From contig PHAB01000022.1 of assembly GCA_002840275.1 (NCBI GenBank), forward strand, positions 1 to 52,301: a DNA stretch of 52,301 bases, in the 5' to 3' direction. A model generated the notes under the pieces. That model ran no database searches. It was not told where the DNA came from and was given only the letters and a program-made list of their open reading frames with translations. The stretch is from Firmicutes bacterium HGW-Firmicutes-14. GTDB taxonomy: Bacteria > Bacillota > Thermincolia > Thermincolales > UBA2595. The translations under genes and the position numbers were made by a program. Of this stretch, positions 29,996 to 37,966 are shown piece by piece. The stretch's first letter is position 1, and each line of letters opens with the position of its first letter.

Positions 29996-30040
29996 ACCGG
30001 GCCTCCTTTCCGAGAGAGCAATCTCTTTTCTCTTAACTAA

Positions 30041-30057
30041 TGCAATTACCTTGCCAA
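30041..30057 (-). promoter_or_regulatory. Sigma-54 (-24/-12) promoter of the hdr-met operon
   Basis: On the minus strand the site reads TTGGCAAGGTAATTGCA: GG at -24 and GC at -12 have the required 10 bases between them, and only the C after TGGCA differs from the consensus TGGCACGNNNNTTGCW. Transcription should start near 30030, some 35 bases before the hdrC ATG. Confidence 0.85.
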
Positions 30058-30213
30058 AATGCAAAATGCACAAATTTATATTTATTTTTTTATACGAAAA
30101 TGCCGTTCCCCAGGTATGTATTGATTAGCTCAAATTCCCGTGAAAGCAGGGGTTCAGCCATTTAATAAAACATATTAAAAAAGCAGGTCTTTTTAATGTT
30201 AATGTACAGGAGT

Positions 30214-30229
30214 ACTTTTTTAAAAAAGT
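30214..30229. promoter_or_regulatory. A-tract palindrome between promoter and activator sites
   Basis: ACTTTTTTAAAAAAGT is a perfect 16-bp palindrome of six T and six A between the sigma-54 promoter and the heptamer array. Such tracts bend DNA and could help loop an activator onto the polymerase. The role is inferred from position. Confidence 0.4.
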
Positions 30230-30252
30230 TTTTACAAGAGCGATTTCTTAAC

Positions 30253-30350
30253 TGTCCCATGTTGTTTCATGTTGTATCACAATCGTCCGGGTTTGTGCCA
30301 CTATTGTGTCATGTTTGTATCATTTTTGTCTCAGTGTCCCGAGTGTGTCA
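30253..30350. promoter_or_regulatory. Array of nine TGTNYCA-like heptamers (candidate activator sites)
   Basis: Heptamers start at 30253, 30263, 30273, 30294, 30305, 30316, 30327, 30335 and 30344: eight fit TGTNYCA and one ends in CG. Most spacings are 10, 11 or 21 bp, so the sites lie on one face of the helix. The array sits 200-320 bp upstream of the sigma-54 start, the usual place for enhancer-binding activators. The 490-base gap 29996-30489 holds no gene. Confidence 0.7.
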
Positions 30351-30361
30351 AAACACATCAA

Positions 30362-30409
30362 GTCCCGAAATAAAAAACAAAAACACCGGTTAATTGTAAC
30401 CAGTGTTTT
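30362..30409 (-). terminator. Terminator of the second RING-like gene
   Basis: On the minus strand AAAACACTGGTTA and TAACCGGTGTTTT (30409-30380) form a stem with one mismatch, followed by a T-rich tail (TTTTTGTTTTTTATTT). It isolates the RING-like gene from the hdr operon downstream. A second hairpin (30420-30442) precedes it. Confidence 0.85.
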
Positions 30410-30489
30410 ACTCAGGTGTACCTCTTCCCTGTTAGAGAGGTATTCATTGGAGTGATTCCCCCCCTTTCTGTGATTGTTAAAACATCATT

Positions 30490-30753
30490 CTAGATAATTG
30501 TGGCATCACAGATAGGGCAGGTTACTTCCCACTCTTCCCAGCAGCTGATGCACATGATCATACCGCATTCACAGGTTTTCGTAAGATTGGCCGGAGTCTT
30601 TTCTTTACAGGTACGGCACCAGAAATGGGTAGTTGTAAAGCTCTGGTGTCTCACAACAGTCTTCTTGACCAGGTGAAGGTTCTTTTTCGGCTCCTCAACG
30701 GGTTCCAGGTAAGCGGGGTCCTCAACCAGATAAGTATCTCTCAGTACACACAT
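30490..30753 (-). CDS. RING-like zinc-finger protein, paralogue 2
   Basis: The 87-residue protein repeats the plan of the gene at 21555-21878: a short charged N-terminal part (KKNLHLVKKTVVRHQ) and a metal site CRTCKEKTP, C-ECG, MCISCW, CPIC. The matching core CxCG(x)IMCxxCWxEWxxTCP is almost identical in both, so they are recent or conserved paralogues. The ATG at 30753 has AAAGGAGG 7 bases upstream; a start 16 codons earlier lacks one. It has its own strong terminator. Lying directly upstream of the hdr-met control region, it and its paralogue bracket the operon. Confidence 0.72.
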   Translation of the reverse strand: MCVLRDTYLVEDPAYLEPVEEPKKNLHLVKKTVVRHQSFTTTHFWCRTCKEKTPANLTKTCECGMIMCISCWEEWEVTCPICDATII

Positions 30754-30840
30754 ATTAAATCCTCCTTTTTTATTTTTTGATACAGTTGTTTCATTTGCCA
30801 TATTATATATGCAAGAATGATGCCAGTTTTTAGGCGAAAT

Positions 30841-30882
30841 AAAACACCCCCAATTTCGGGATAATAATCCCGGAGGTGTTTT
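30841..30882 (+). promoter_or_regulatory. Hairpin that hides a ribosome site
   Basis: AAAACACC (30841-30848) and GGTGTTTT (30875-30882) enclose CGGGAT-aata-ATCCCG. The GGAGG ribosome site (30872-30876) of the next gene is paired in this stem, so translation may depend on opening it. It could equally act as a terminator for the minus-strand ubiD transcript. Confidence 0.55.
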
Positions 30883-30884
30883 GG

Positions 30885-31094
30885 TTGTTTTTCTTCGGTT
30901 TTAATGTTTATAGGGGGTTACTGGGCCTCATTCTCCTGCCCCTGGCCGTATGGGCCGGGTACTGGTCATACAGGGATGCTTCAGCTAAAGGAATAAGTTA
31001 TCCTTCTATATGGGCCGGGATTTCCTTTACCGTCTTCCCCATAGGTTTTTTAATGTACCTGTCATATCGTCTGTTTTACAGAAATAAGGTGTGA
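30885..31094 (+). CDS. Small two- to three-span membrane protein
   Basis: The 69-residue protein contains GLLGLILLPLAVWAGYWSYRDASAKGISYP and IWAGISFTVFPIGFLMYL, each broken here by the usual polar loop, and ends RLFYRNKV. The YWxYRDAxxKG loop followed by an aromatic span recalls the small PLD-N-like membrane domains. TTG at 30885 is chosen because GGAGG lies 8 bases upstream; a GTG at 30876 abuts it. It is divergent from the RING-like gene and lies alone. Function is unknown. Confidence 0.55.
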   Translation: MFFFGFNVYRGLLGLILLPLAVWAGYWSYRDASAKGISYPSIWAGISFTVFPIGFLMYLSYRLFYRNKV

Positions 31095-31134
31095 AGGCAG
31101 CCAGTGTCCCATAGGTCAATGTTGACAAAGGATA

Positions 31135-32895
31135 CTAGCCGTCAAACAGCTCATCCCAGCGGTCAGACACCCTTTGGACAATATCTTCCCTGGGAACCAG
31201 TTCGCCCGGGTACCAGGGTTTCATCCGGGCATCGATGACCACTGGCCCGCTGTACCTGATCTTGTTGTTTTCCACCCGGTGTTCGGCAAACATGTCCCAT
31301 GCCGGGTCAAATCTGGTGAATACAGTCCACAGGAAACTCTGCCGTTCTCCGATACTGCCGGCATCGTCCACCAGGACCAGCAGCGGCCATTCTGCCAGCT
31401 GAGCCGCTCCTTCTCTTACCACTGCAGCCGCCAGTTGGGGATCATCTTCATAACCCTTGCCCGATACCATGAGACATCCTTTGCAGAACGGCTTGACTTT
31501 TTCTATTCCGGGCAGCGGGCCTGAACTATATTCGCCCGGCAGTTCCCTGACCGGTGAGCCCAGTCCCAGCATAATTGCTTTGCTTCCCTGGTTGAATTTC
31601 CGCCCGGTATAATCGAGGGTATCCATGGCCGTATCATTGATAATCACCAGGTCCCGGGCCGGCTCAAACCGGGCCAGGACGTTTTCCAGCACCCTGGGGA
31701 AATCTTTCAGGTCAAGGGATTGATCTGTAACCAGGAGGAACTTGGTGAGAGACAACTGGCCTTCACCCAGAATCCTGAAGGAATGGGCCAGGGCTTCCCT
31801 GAAGTAACTTTCCCGCACAACTGCCGCGGCCAGGGAGTGAAATCCTGCTTCCCCGTAAGTCCATATGGATTTGACTCCCGGCATGATCAATGGAAACAAT
31901 GGGGCCAGCAGGTCCTGCATCCATTCTCCTATGTAGAAGTCTTCCTGCCTGGGTTTCCCTACCACTGTTGCGGGATAAATGGCATCCCTGCGGTGGTATA
32001 CCTGCTTAACATTAAATACGGGAAACTTATGGACCAGGGAATAATATCCATAGTGGTCCCCAAAAGGTCCCTCATCCCGTCTTTCAAAGGAAGGCACCTC
32101 CCCGCAGATGGCAAACTCGGCCTCAGCAATCAGTCTGTGGGGATGACCGTCAACCTTAACCAGGCTGAGTTTTTCTCCCATCAGGAAGGAAGCATATATC
32201 AGTTCCGGTACCGGTTCCGGCAATGCGGTTATTGCTGCTATGACCAGGGCCGGAGGACCTCCAAGGAACAGGGTGACCGGAAGCGGTTGTTTCAGCTTTT
32301 CGGCCTCATGATAATGGAAACCGCCGCCCTTGTGAATCTGCCAGTGCATACCGGTCCGGTTTTCATCAAATACCTGGATACGGTACATCCCCAGGTTGTG
32401 TTCCCCTGTTGAGGGATGTTCAGTATATACAAGGGGAAGGGTAATAAACGGTCCCCCATCCTCCTGCCAGCTTGTCAGCACCGGAAGTTCCCCAAGGTTG
32501 ACTGTAGATTGCCTGCATTCCAGAACGGGTGACTTTTCCCTGTTAAACTCCCGCAATCCGCTCCGGGCAATGTGGAGCAGCCAATCCCTCTCACCCCAGA
32601 CCTTTGTCAGCGTGGGAGGCAGCAGACTGTCCAGCGCCCCTGCGGCTTTATTGACAATCTCTTCAGGCCTGGGGCCCATAGCCAGCTCAACCCTGCGGGG
32701 AGTACCAAACAGGTTTGTGACAACCGGGAAACGGCTCCCCTTGACATTTGTAAATAAAAGAGCCGGACCTCCCTTTTCTATAACCCTTCTGTGCACCTCA
32801 GCCAATTCCAGGTAAGGGTCTATTTCCGCCCGGACCTCCCTTATTTCATTCTCTTTTCTCAATAATTCAATAAAGCTTCTAAGATTGGTATGCAT
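31135..32895 (-). CDS. ubiD: UbiD family prenyl-FMN-dependent decarboxylase
   Basis: The 586-residue enzyme begins with NLRSFIELLRKENEIREV and carries the UbiD blocks GPALLFTNVKG, NLGMYRIQVFDENRTGMHWQIHKGG, the catalytic E-R-E region (FAICGEVPSFERRDEGPFGDHYGYY) and HKFPVFNVKQVYHR. It uses prenylated FMN to decarboxylate aromatic or unsaturated acids, in ubiquinone/futalosine-type pathways or aromatic degradation. The C-terminal part (about 480-586) is slightly longer than in the E. coli enzyme. It follows the LpdD-like gene by 20 bp. No ubiX is in the window. Substrate is unknown. Confidence 0.9.
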   Translation of the reverse strand: MHTNLRSFIELLRKENEIREVRAEIDPYLELAEVHRRVIEKGGPALLFTNVKGSRFPVVTNLFGTPRRVELAMGPRPEEIVNKAAGALDSLLPPTLTKVWGERDWLLHIARSGLREFNREKSPVLECRQSTVNLGELPVLTSWQEDGGPFITLPLVYTEHPSTGEHNLGMYRIQVFDENRTGMHWQIHKGGGFHYHEAEKLKQPLPVTLFLGGPPALVIAAITALPEPVPELIYASFLMGEKLSLVKVDGHPHRLIAEAEFAICGEVPSFERRDEGPFGDHYGYYSLVHKFPVFNVKQVYHRRDAIYPATVVGKPRQEDFYIGEWMQDLLAPLFPLIMPGVKSIWTYGEAGFHSLAAAVVRESYFREALAHSFRILGEGQLSLTKFLLVTDQSLDLKDFPRVLENVLARFEPARDLVIINDTAMDTLDYTGRKFNQGSKAIMLGLGSPVRELPGEYSSGPLPGIEKVKPFCKGCLMVSGKGYEDDPQLAAAVVREGAAQLAEWPLLVLVDDAGSIGERQSFLWTVFTRFDPAWDMFAEHRVENNKIRYSGPVVIDARMKPWYPGELVPREDIVQRVSDRWDELFDG

Positions 32896-32915
32896 ACCGG
32901 CTCCTCTTCCATGGT

Positions 32916-33302
32916 TTATTCCAGGTCACCCAGCTGCTCCAGGAGCAGCCTGGCAGCCTCCCTGCTGTTTTCCACCAGCTGCCTTATTTCATGCTCTCCA
33001 GGGTTGGCTATATGAATCCCTGCCACCACTGCCGTTGTCTGTCCTGTTTCCCTGCATATCATTGCCGACACCGGACCGGCAACCTCTGTATCCTTGTGTC
33101 CCGGGACAGGCGAAATCCAGGTGTCACACGATATCTCATCACTGCTCAGGCTCTTTCGCGGCACACTTACAGCCACCCCGCCCACATGGGGTTTCTCACC
33201 CCCGGTTATGGTCAGGGACAGGCCGTCTGAGGTAATAACAGAAACCAGGTCGATCCTGCTGCGGCCTTCCCCGTAAGAAACCTTTATTTCTTTCGGTTCC
33301 AT
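32916..33302 (-). CDS. LpdD-like prenylated-flavin partner protein of UbiD
   Basis: The 128-residue protein has SLTITGGEKPHVGGVAVSVPRKS, an acid-rich middle and AVVAGIHIANPGEHEIRQLVEN. This matches the small D-type subunit associated with UbiD-like gallate decarboxylases (LpdD, proposed prenylated-flavin chaperone). Its place directly upstream of ubiD supports a chaperone or accessory role. The ATG at 33302 begins the unit; an inverted repeat lies 75 bp upstream. Confidence 0.72.
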   Translation of the reverse strand: MEPKEIKVSYGEGRSRIDLVSVITSDGLSLTITGGEKPHVGGVAVSVPRKSLSSDEISCDTWISPVPGHKDTEVAGPVSAMICRETGQTTAVVAGIHIANPGEHEIRQLVENSREAARLLLEQLGDLE

Positions 33303-33375
33303 ATAAACCCCCTCTAAATCATAATGTTGTCCCCGGAAATATTCGACATTGTTATTGTTATCCCTGCCGTCTGCT

Positions 33376-33399
33376 TATATTTAGCATTCTCTAAATATA
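33376..33399. promoter_or_regulatory. Inverted repeat between the divergent ubiD and calcium-binding genes
   Basis: TATATTTAG (33376-33384) and CTAAATATA (33391-33399) form a perfect 9-bp inverted repeat with a 6-base centre, in the 190-base region between two divergent units. It fits an operator for one or both. Confidence 0.5.
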
Positions 33400-33491
33400 G
33401 TTAAAGATTCTCTCTAAAAATTGCGATATATTAATATAAAGTATATCCGGAAAAGGGATTTTCCGGCAAGACATTCAGGGAGGAATGGACC

Positions 33492-34607
33492 ATGAAAATT
33501 CAAGACTACGGTATTGTCATGTCAGGAACCCGCTTTTATGAAGAAAGACATGAGAAGAGTGAGAGCCTGAAAATGTGGGTAGGCAGCCAAAGGCCTGATT
33601 TTGAAGGCCGGGCTTCCCAGGGAACACTGGCTGCAAAGCTGGATGAACTCAAGACACAACTGGAGACCCTTCGGGACAACATGAGGGACGTGGTGGTCGA
33701 ACTTTCCGATGAGGCAAAAGCGGCCCAGGGTGTTAAGGAGAGTGAGGAATTAGAGGAGTTCAAGCTCACCGGCGAGGACAAGCTGAAAATTATAATTGTG
33801 GAAAAAATGATCGCAGCCCTTACAGGCAAAAAAATTAAGATTAAAGTGCCGGAGATTAAAAGAGACTGTGAAGATTTAACTCTTGATGAACTGAAGGCCA
33901 AGCTGGGTGAGGGGAATGGTGATATCCGCCAAAGGGAAGGCTGGGGAATCGAATATGATTATCACGAAATGTATTATGAACATGAACAGACTTCTTTCAG
34001 CGCCCAGGGGATCGTGAGAACAGCCGACGGCAAGGAAATAGATTTTTCCGTTGACCTGACCATGAGCAGGACTTTTATGCAGGAGCAAAACATCAGCATA
34101 AGAGCCGGGGATGCAGTCAAGGTAGACCCCCTGGTCATTAATTTTGACGGGCCGGCGGCCGAGCTGACAAATACCAAATTTAGTTTTGACCTGGATTCCG
34201 ACGGCAAAGAGGACCAGATATCTTTTGTCCGCCCGGGCAGCGGGTTCCTCTCCCTGGATAAGAACAACGACGGGGTCATAAATGACGGCAGTGAACTTTT
34301 CGGACCCCAAACCGGCAACGGTTTCGAAGAACTGGCCGCATATGACGAAGATAAGAATCTCTGGATTGACGAAAATGACACAATTTTTGACCGGCTGAGA
34401 ATCTGGACCAGGGACCCCCAGGGCAATAATGTCCTGACAGCCCTGGGGCACAAAGGAATCGGGGCCATATACCTAGGAAACATCATCACTCAGTTTAACC
34501 TGACCAATTCCCAGAACGAAGTCCAGGGACAGGTCAACAGGACCGGCATCTTCCTGAAAGAAAGCGGCACTGCCGGGACGGTCCAGCAGGTGGACCTGAC
34601 CGTATAA
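33492..34607 (+). CDS. VCBS/EF-hand-like calcium-binding repeat protein
   Basis: The 371-residue protein has an N-terminal coiled coil (about 40-140: AAKLDELKTQLETLRDNM), a middle beta domain, and a C-terminal part with calcium loops such as FDLDSDGKEDQISF, LDKNNDGVINDGSELFG and YDEDKNLWIDENDTIFD. These D-x-D-x-D/N-G loops bind calcium. No signal peptide or known type-I secretion partner is seen, so its location is unclear. The ATG is preceded by GGGAGGAA. It stands alone and converges with the sigma-54 activator gene across a long palindrome. Substrate or partner is unknown. Confidence 0.75.
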   Translation: MKIQDYGIVMSGTRFYEERHEKSESLKMWVGSQRPDFEGRASQGTLAAKLDELKTQLETLRDNMRDVVVELSDEAKAAQGVKESEELEEFKLTGEDKLKIIIVEKMIAALTGKKIKIKVPEIKRDCEDLTLDELKAKLGEGNGDIRQREGWGIEYDYHEMYYEHEQTSFSAQGIVRTADGKEIDFSVDLTMSRTFMQEQNISIRAGDAVKVDPLVINFDGPAAELTNTKFSFDLDSDGKEDQISFVRPGSGFLSLDKNNDGVINDGSELFGPQTGNGFEELAAYDEDKNLWIDENDTIFDRLRIWTRDPQGNNVLTALGHKGIGAIYLGNIITQFNLTNSQNEVQGQVNRTGIFLKESGTAGTVQQVDLTV

Positions 34608-34636
34608 GGCTAACTGCTTTTGATAACGTTCACGAC

Positions 34637-34791
34637 CTGTTTTAATAAGAAACTAAACGGGATGGATATGTTCCGGAAGGGCGAGTCTGTCATCCGTCCG
34701 GCCTGCGACCCGCGAAGCGGGAGCAGCTGCCGGCGGAGACGTTGCCGCCCGGAGGAACATATCCATCCCGTTTAGTTTGTCGTTAAACAGG
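34637..34791. repeat. 155-bp long inverted repeat
   Basis: Perfect 25-bp arms (34650-34674 and 34754-34778) are extended by CCTGTTT/AAACAGG (34637-34643, 34785-34791). The centre carries GGGCG/CGCCC, CCGGC/GCCGG and an apical CCCGC-GAA-GCGGG. It lies between two convergent genes and could act as a two-way terminator, but it is much larger than needed. A similar element at 42537-42594 shares the apical CCGC-NNN-GCGG and a GGCGGAGAC word. Confidence 0.8.
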
Positions 34792-34797
34792 TTTCCT

Positions 34798-36885
34798 TTA
34801 GTCGTCCAGCATGAAACGCTCGTTAGCCACCTCGATAAAGGGCAGTGACCTGTGCATACCGGACGAAATCAGTTCTCCATCCACCACTTTAATTCCGTAC
34901 TTATCCATTTTCCGGTACAGGGTGCTCCGGGAAATCCCCAGTTCCTTGGCGGCATTTGTCAGATTGCCGTCATGGTTCTGAATTGCTTCCAAAATGTTGT
35001 CTCTCCCCGGTTTCCTTCCGTTTTTCCTGACCAGCACACCTTTTTCCGGTTGTTCGACAACAGTCAGCGCCTGACGATGGGCCAGGTAGATACGGGAATC
35101 CAACATCTCTTCAGGCAGGTATTCCGGAGTAAGAATTTCCCCCGGGGTAACATGGATAGCCCTTTCAATGACATTTTCCAGTTCCCTGATATTACCCGGC
35201 CAGTGGTACCTCTGGAGAAATTCCAGCGCCTCAGGTGAAATTATTAAAGGAGGCTTTTCAAGTCTCTGACATATTTTTTCGATAAAAAATCCAGTCAGGG
35301 GAAGGATATCATCCCTGCGGTTCCGCAGGGGAACCATACTGATAGTCAGGACATTGAGGCGGTAGAAAAGGTCAGACCTAAAACCGCCTTTTTCCACTTC
35401 ATTATGCAGATCCTTATTGGTAGCAGCTATAACCCTTACATCAACAGGGATAACCTGGTCACCGCCAATCCTTACCACAGCCTTTTCCTGGAGCACCCTC
35501 AACAGATTTGCCTGCAGCTCCAGCGGCATTTCCCCTATCTCATCCAGGAACAGGGTACCGCCGTCTGCCAGCTCAAATTTACCGGGACTCCCCCCGCGCT
35601 TGGCTCCCGTAAAAGCCCCTTCATTATACCCAAACAATTCACTCCCTATCAGTTCTCTGGGCAGGGCAGCACAATTTATGGCAATAAAAGGTCCTTTTGC
35701 CCTGTCACTGGCATTATGTATGGCCTGGGCAATTACCTCTTTTCCGGTTCCGCTCTCACCCAGCAAAAGGACATTGGAAGAACTCCCGGCCGCAGTCCTG
35801 GCCAGTTTTAGTGTTTTCAGGTAAGTAGCGTTCCTGCCCACCAAGTCTTCAAAGGTGAACCTTGCCCTCGCTCCCACCATCCGGTGGACCAGCTGTTTAA
35901 CAGCCCTGATCTCACGGATAATGGCAACCACCCCGACCACCTTCTGCTGGGGATTGCGGATAGGCCGGCAGGTCATTGTGCAGTGTACCTTACCTCTCTT
36001 GGTTTCTGCCTGGTATTCCTCATCTGTATATATTTCTCCTGACTGCAGGGCCTTGAAAACCGGGTTATTGTACCCCAGGAGTTCATTGATAGAGGAATGA
36101 ATGATGGCCTCAGGGTTAACCTTGAGCAGGGAGGCCCCGGCGGAATTGACCTTTGTTACCCGGCCTTTTTCGTCGACCGCTATAAGGCCGTCAGTGATTG
36201 AGTCAACTATGGCATTCTGGTATCGGTTTGCTACAAGCATATTCTCCAATACCTTGTTGACCTTGAGCTGGCCTTCAATAGCATTGATAGCTGCGACTAC
36301 CATACCCAGGGTGTGGGAATGGACCTTTTCAAATGTCCCGGTCATGCTTAGCGCCCCAACCAATTCTCCCGAGTGCCCGTAAATGGGGCCGGCAGAACAG
36401 GTCCATGGATGGAGGGCCTTAATATAATGCTCAGTTGCAAAAACCTGGATGGGCCGGCCCATTTTCAGGGCCAGGCCGGTGGCATTAGTACCGGTCGATT
36501 CCTCATTCAGGCTGGCCCCAACCACCAGACAGTTTTTGGCGGCAAGAGCGATGGTCTGCCGGTCGCCGATACTCTCAATTACGACCCCATCCCTGTCTAT
36601 GAGGGATACTATGAACCCGGATCCCTCCACAAAGGAAAAGAGGTTTTTCATAATGGGACACGAGATTTCAATGAGTTCCCGTCTCTGGTCCCGGCGCTGT
36701 TCCACTTCTCCGGCATTGGCCACATACGGGATGGTATCACTGTCATACGCGATATTCATTCCACGGCTGCGCCGCCACGAATCTTCTATTTCCCGGCGGA
36801 CCCAGTTCTTATTGATTATTCCTTTTTCGACGAACTCGGACCACGCTATCTGAAGCTGGTCGTTCCGGTTCTGGATAGGCATCAT
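34798..36885 (-). CDS. Sigma-54-dependent activator, AcoR-like (GAF-PAS-AAA-HTH)
   Basis: The 695-residue regulator has an N-terminal sensory region with an AcoR-type GAF domain (about 65-195), a PAS domain (about 220-330) and the AAA+ domain with [23 protein letters not shown] (the sigma-54 contact motif), [11 protein letters not shown] and [11 protein letters not shown]-like blocks. It ends with a Fis-type helix-turn-helix ([19 protein letters not shown]) and a 25-residue tail. It activates sigma-54 promoters by ATP hydrolysis. ATG at 36885 or 36882 follows GTGGGTGAT. It is the only such activator in the window, and the only clear sigma-54 promoter lies before hdrC; it could also control the opp genes upstream of it. 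Confidence 0.92.
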   Translation of the reverse strand: MMPIQNRNDQLQIAWSEFVEKGIINKNWVRREIEDSWRRSRGMNIAYDSDTIPYVANAGEVEQRRDQRRELIEISCPIMKNLFSFVEGSGFIVSLIDRDGVVIESIGDRQTIALAAKNCLVVGASLNEESTGTNATGLALKMGRPIQVFATEHYIKALHPWTCSAGPIYGHSGELVGALSMTGTFEKVHSHTLGMVVAAINAIEGQLKVNKVLENMLVANRYQNAIVDSITDGLIAVDEKGRVTKVNSAGASLLKVNPEAIIHSSINELLGYNNPVFKALQSGEIYTDEEYQAETKRGKVHCTMTCRPIRNPQQKVVGVVAIIREIRAVKQLVHRMVGARARFTFEDLVGRNATYLKTLKLARTAAGSSSNVLLLGESGTGKEVIAQAIHNASDRAKGPFIAINCAALPRELIGSELFGYNEGAFTGAKRGGSPGKFELADGGTLFLDEIGEMPLELQANLLRVLQEKAVVRIGGDQVIPVDVRVIAATNKDLHNEVEKGGFRSDLFYRLNVLTISMVPLRNRRDDILPLTGFFIEKICQRLEKPPLIISPEALEFLQRYHWPGNIRELENVIERAIHVTPGEILTPEYLPEEMLDSRIYLAHRQALTVVEQPEKGVLVRKNGRKPGRDNILEAIQNHDGNLTNAAKELGISRSTLYRKMDKYGIKVVDGELISSGMHRSLPFIEVANERFMLDD

Positions 36886-36944
36886 TATCACCCACTTCAG
36901 GACACAATTTTTCAGCAAACTTAAAACTTGTTATCACAAAGCAC

Positions 36945-36971
36945 AAAACCGGCCATCCCTTGACCGGTTTT
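36945..36971. terminator. Terminator between the opp operon and the activator gene
   Basis: AAAACCGG (36945-36952) and CCGGTTTT (36964-36971) form an 8-bp stem. It separates oppF transcription from the activator gene; the rest of the gap to 37095 is AT-rich. Confidence 0.65.
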
Positions 36972-37095
36972 ACTAAAAAATCCCCCTAACAGACTGTCTA
37001 ACGGCTAACTTTTTCATCCCGACCGTCTCCTTGCTGTTGGAAATTATTAGACTATGAAAAATCTCTGTCTTTTTTAAAGGATTTATTATATTTTA

Positions 37096-37920
37096 TTATA
37101 TAGTAATCTTCAATTTTTGTAAACCGTCAATTGATGGCACTGCTTCTAACAGGGATTGTGAATAAGGATGGACCGGGTTTTCGAAGAATGCTCTTTTCTC
37201 TGACGCTTCCACAATCCTGCCCAGATATGTGACAGCAACCCTGTCAGCCATAGCCCGGACAGCCCGAAGGTCATGGGTTATCAGAAGAAAGCTTATTCCA
37301 TGCTGTTTTTTAAGGCTGTTGAACAGGGTAATTATCTGGGTCTGTATGGAGATATCAAGGGCGGAAAGAGGCTCATCCAGAATGACGGCTTCCGGATCTG
37401 CCGCCAGCGCCCTGGCAATTGCCACCCTCTGTTTCTGACCACCGCTGCACTGGTGGGGATAGCGCCATATAAAATCTCCGGTCAGGCCCACTATTTCCAG
37501 AAGGCGGGCCAGTCTTTCCTGATAGTTCCCCTTATATGTGAAATTCGCGAGAGGTTCACTTATTATATCACCAATTCGCATTTTAGGGTTCAAAGATGAA
37601 TGCGGGTCCTGGAATACAGCCTGGACAGCCTTCCGGTATTCCCGTTTCTTCTCTCCCGTCAGCTGTCTGATATCATCTCCCTTATACCGGACAATACCGG
37701 AAGTGGGTTTTTCCAGGCCGAGGATAATCCTGCCCACCGTCGTTTTTCCACCCCCGCTTTCCCCTACCAGGGCAAGGGTTTCCCCCTTCCCCAGGCAAAA
37801 ACTTATTCCCCTGACCGCTTCAATTGAATGCCTCTTGTGCATACCGTCGCGCAGGCGGAAGGTTTTATATAATTCTTCCACTTCAATTAGTTTTTTTTCT
37901 TCTGTATTGATTGCCTTCAT
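37096..37920 (-). CDS. Oligopeptide/nickel-type ABC transporter ATPase (OppF/DppF)
   Basis: The 274-residue ATPase has Walker A GESGGGKTT, the OppF-type Q-loop FQDPHSSLNPKMRIGDII, signature [15 protein letters not shown], Walker B AVILDEPLSALD and H-loop LLITHDLRAVRAM. It ends with the HPYSQSLLEAVPS motif of the family. It would pair with the OppD-like protein encoded just upstream. It is the last gene of the transporter unit, ahead of a terminator. Substrate is not known. Confidence 0.9.
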   Translation of the reverse strand: MKAINTEEKKLIEVEELYKTFRLRDGMHKRHSIEAVRGISFCLGKGETLALVGESGGGKTTVGRIILGLEKPTSGIVRYKGDDIRQLTGEKKREYRKAVQAVFQDPHSSLNPKMRIGDIISEPLANFTYKGNYQERLARLLEIVGLTGDFIWRYPHQCSGGQKQRVAIARALAADPEAVILDEPLSALDISIQTQIITLFNSLKKQHGISFLLITHDLRAVRAMADRVAVTYLGRIVEASEKRAFFENPVHPYSQSLLEAVPSIDGLQKLKITI

Positions 37921-37966
37921 GAAAACCTCCGGTCAAGCATTATTAGGGCAAAAGGCAGGATACAGC

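Noticed and set aside
30253-30350. CRISPR-like array
   Set aside because: The repeated unit is only 7 bp with 1-14 bp between copies; no spacers or cas genes are present.
21555-30753. Ubiquitin-like modification system suggested by the RING-like proteins
   Set aside because: No E1, E2, ubiquitin-like or JAB-type protease gene is in the window; the finger pattern alone does not support it.
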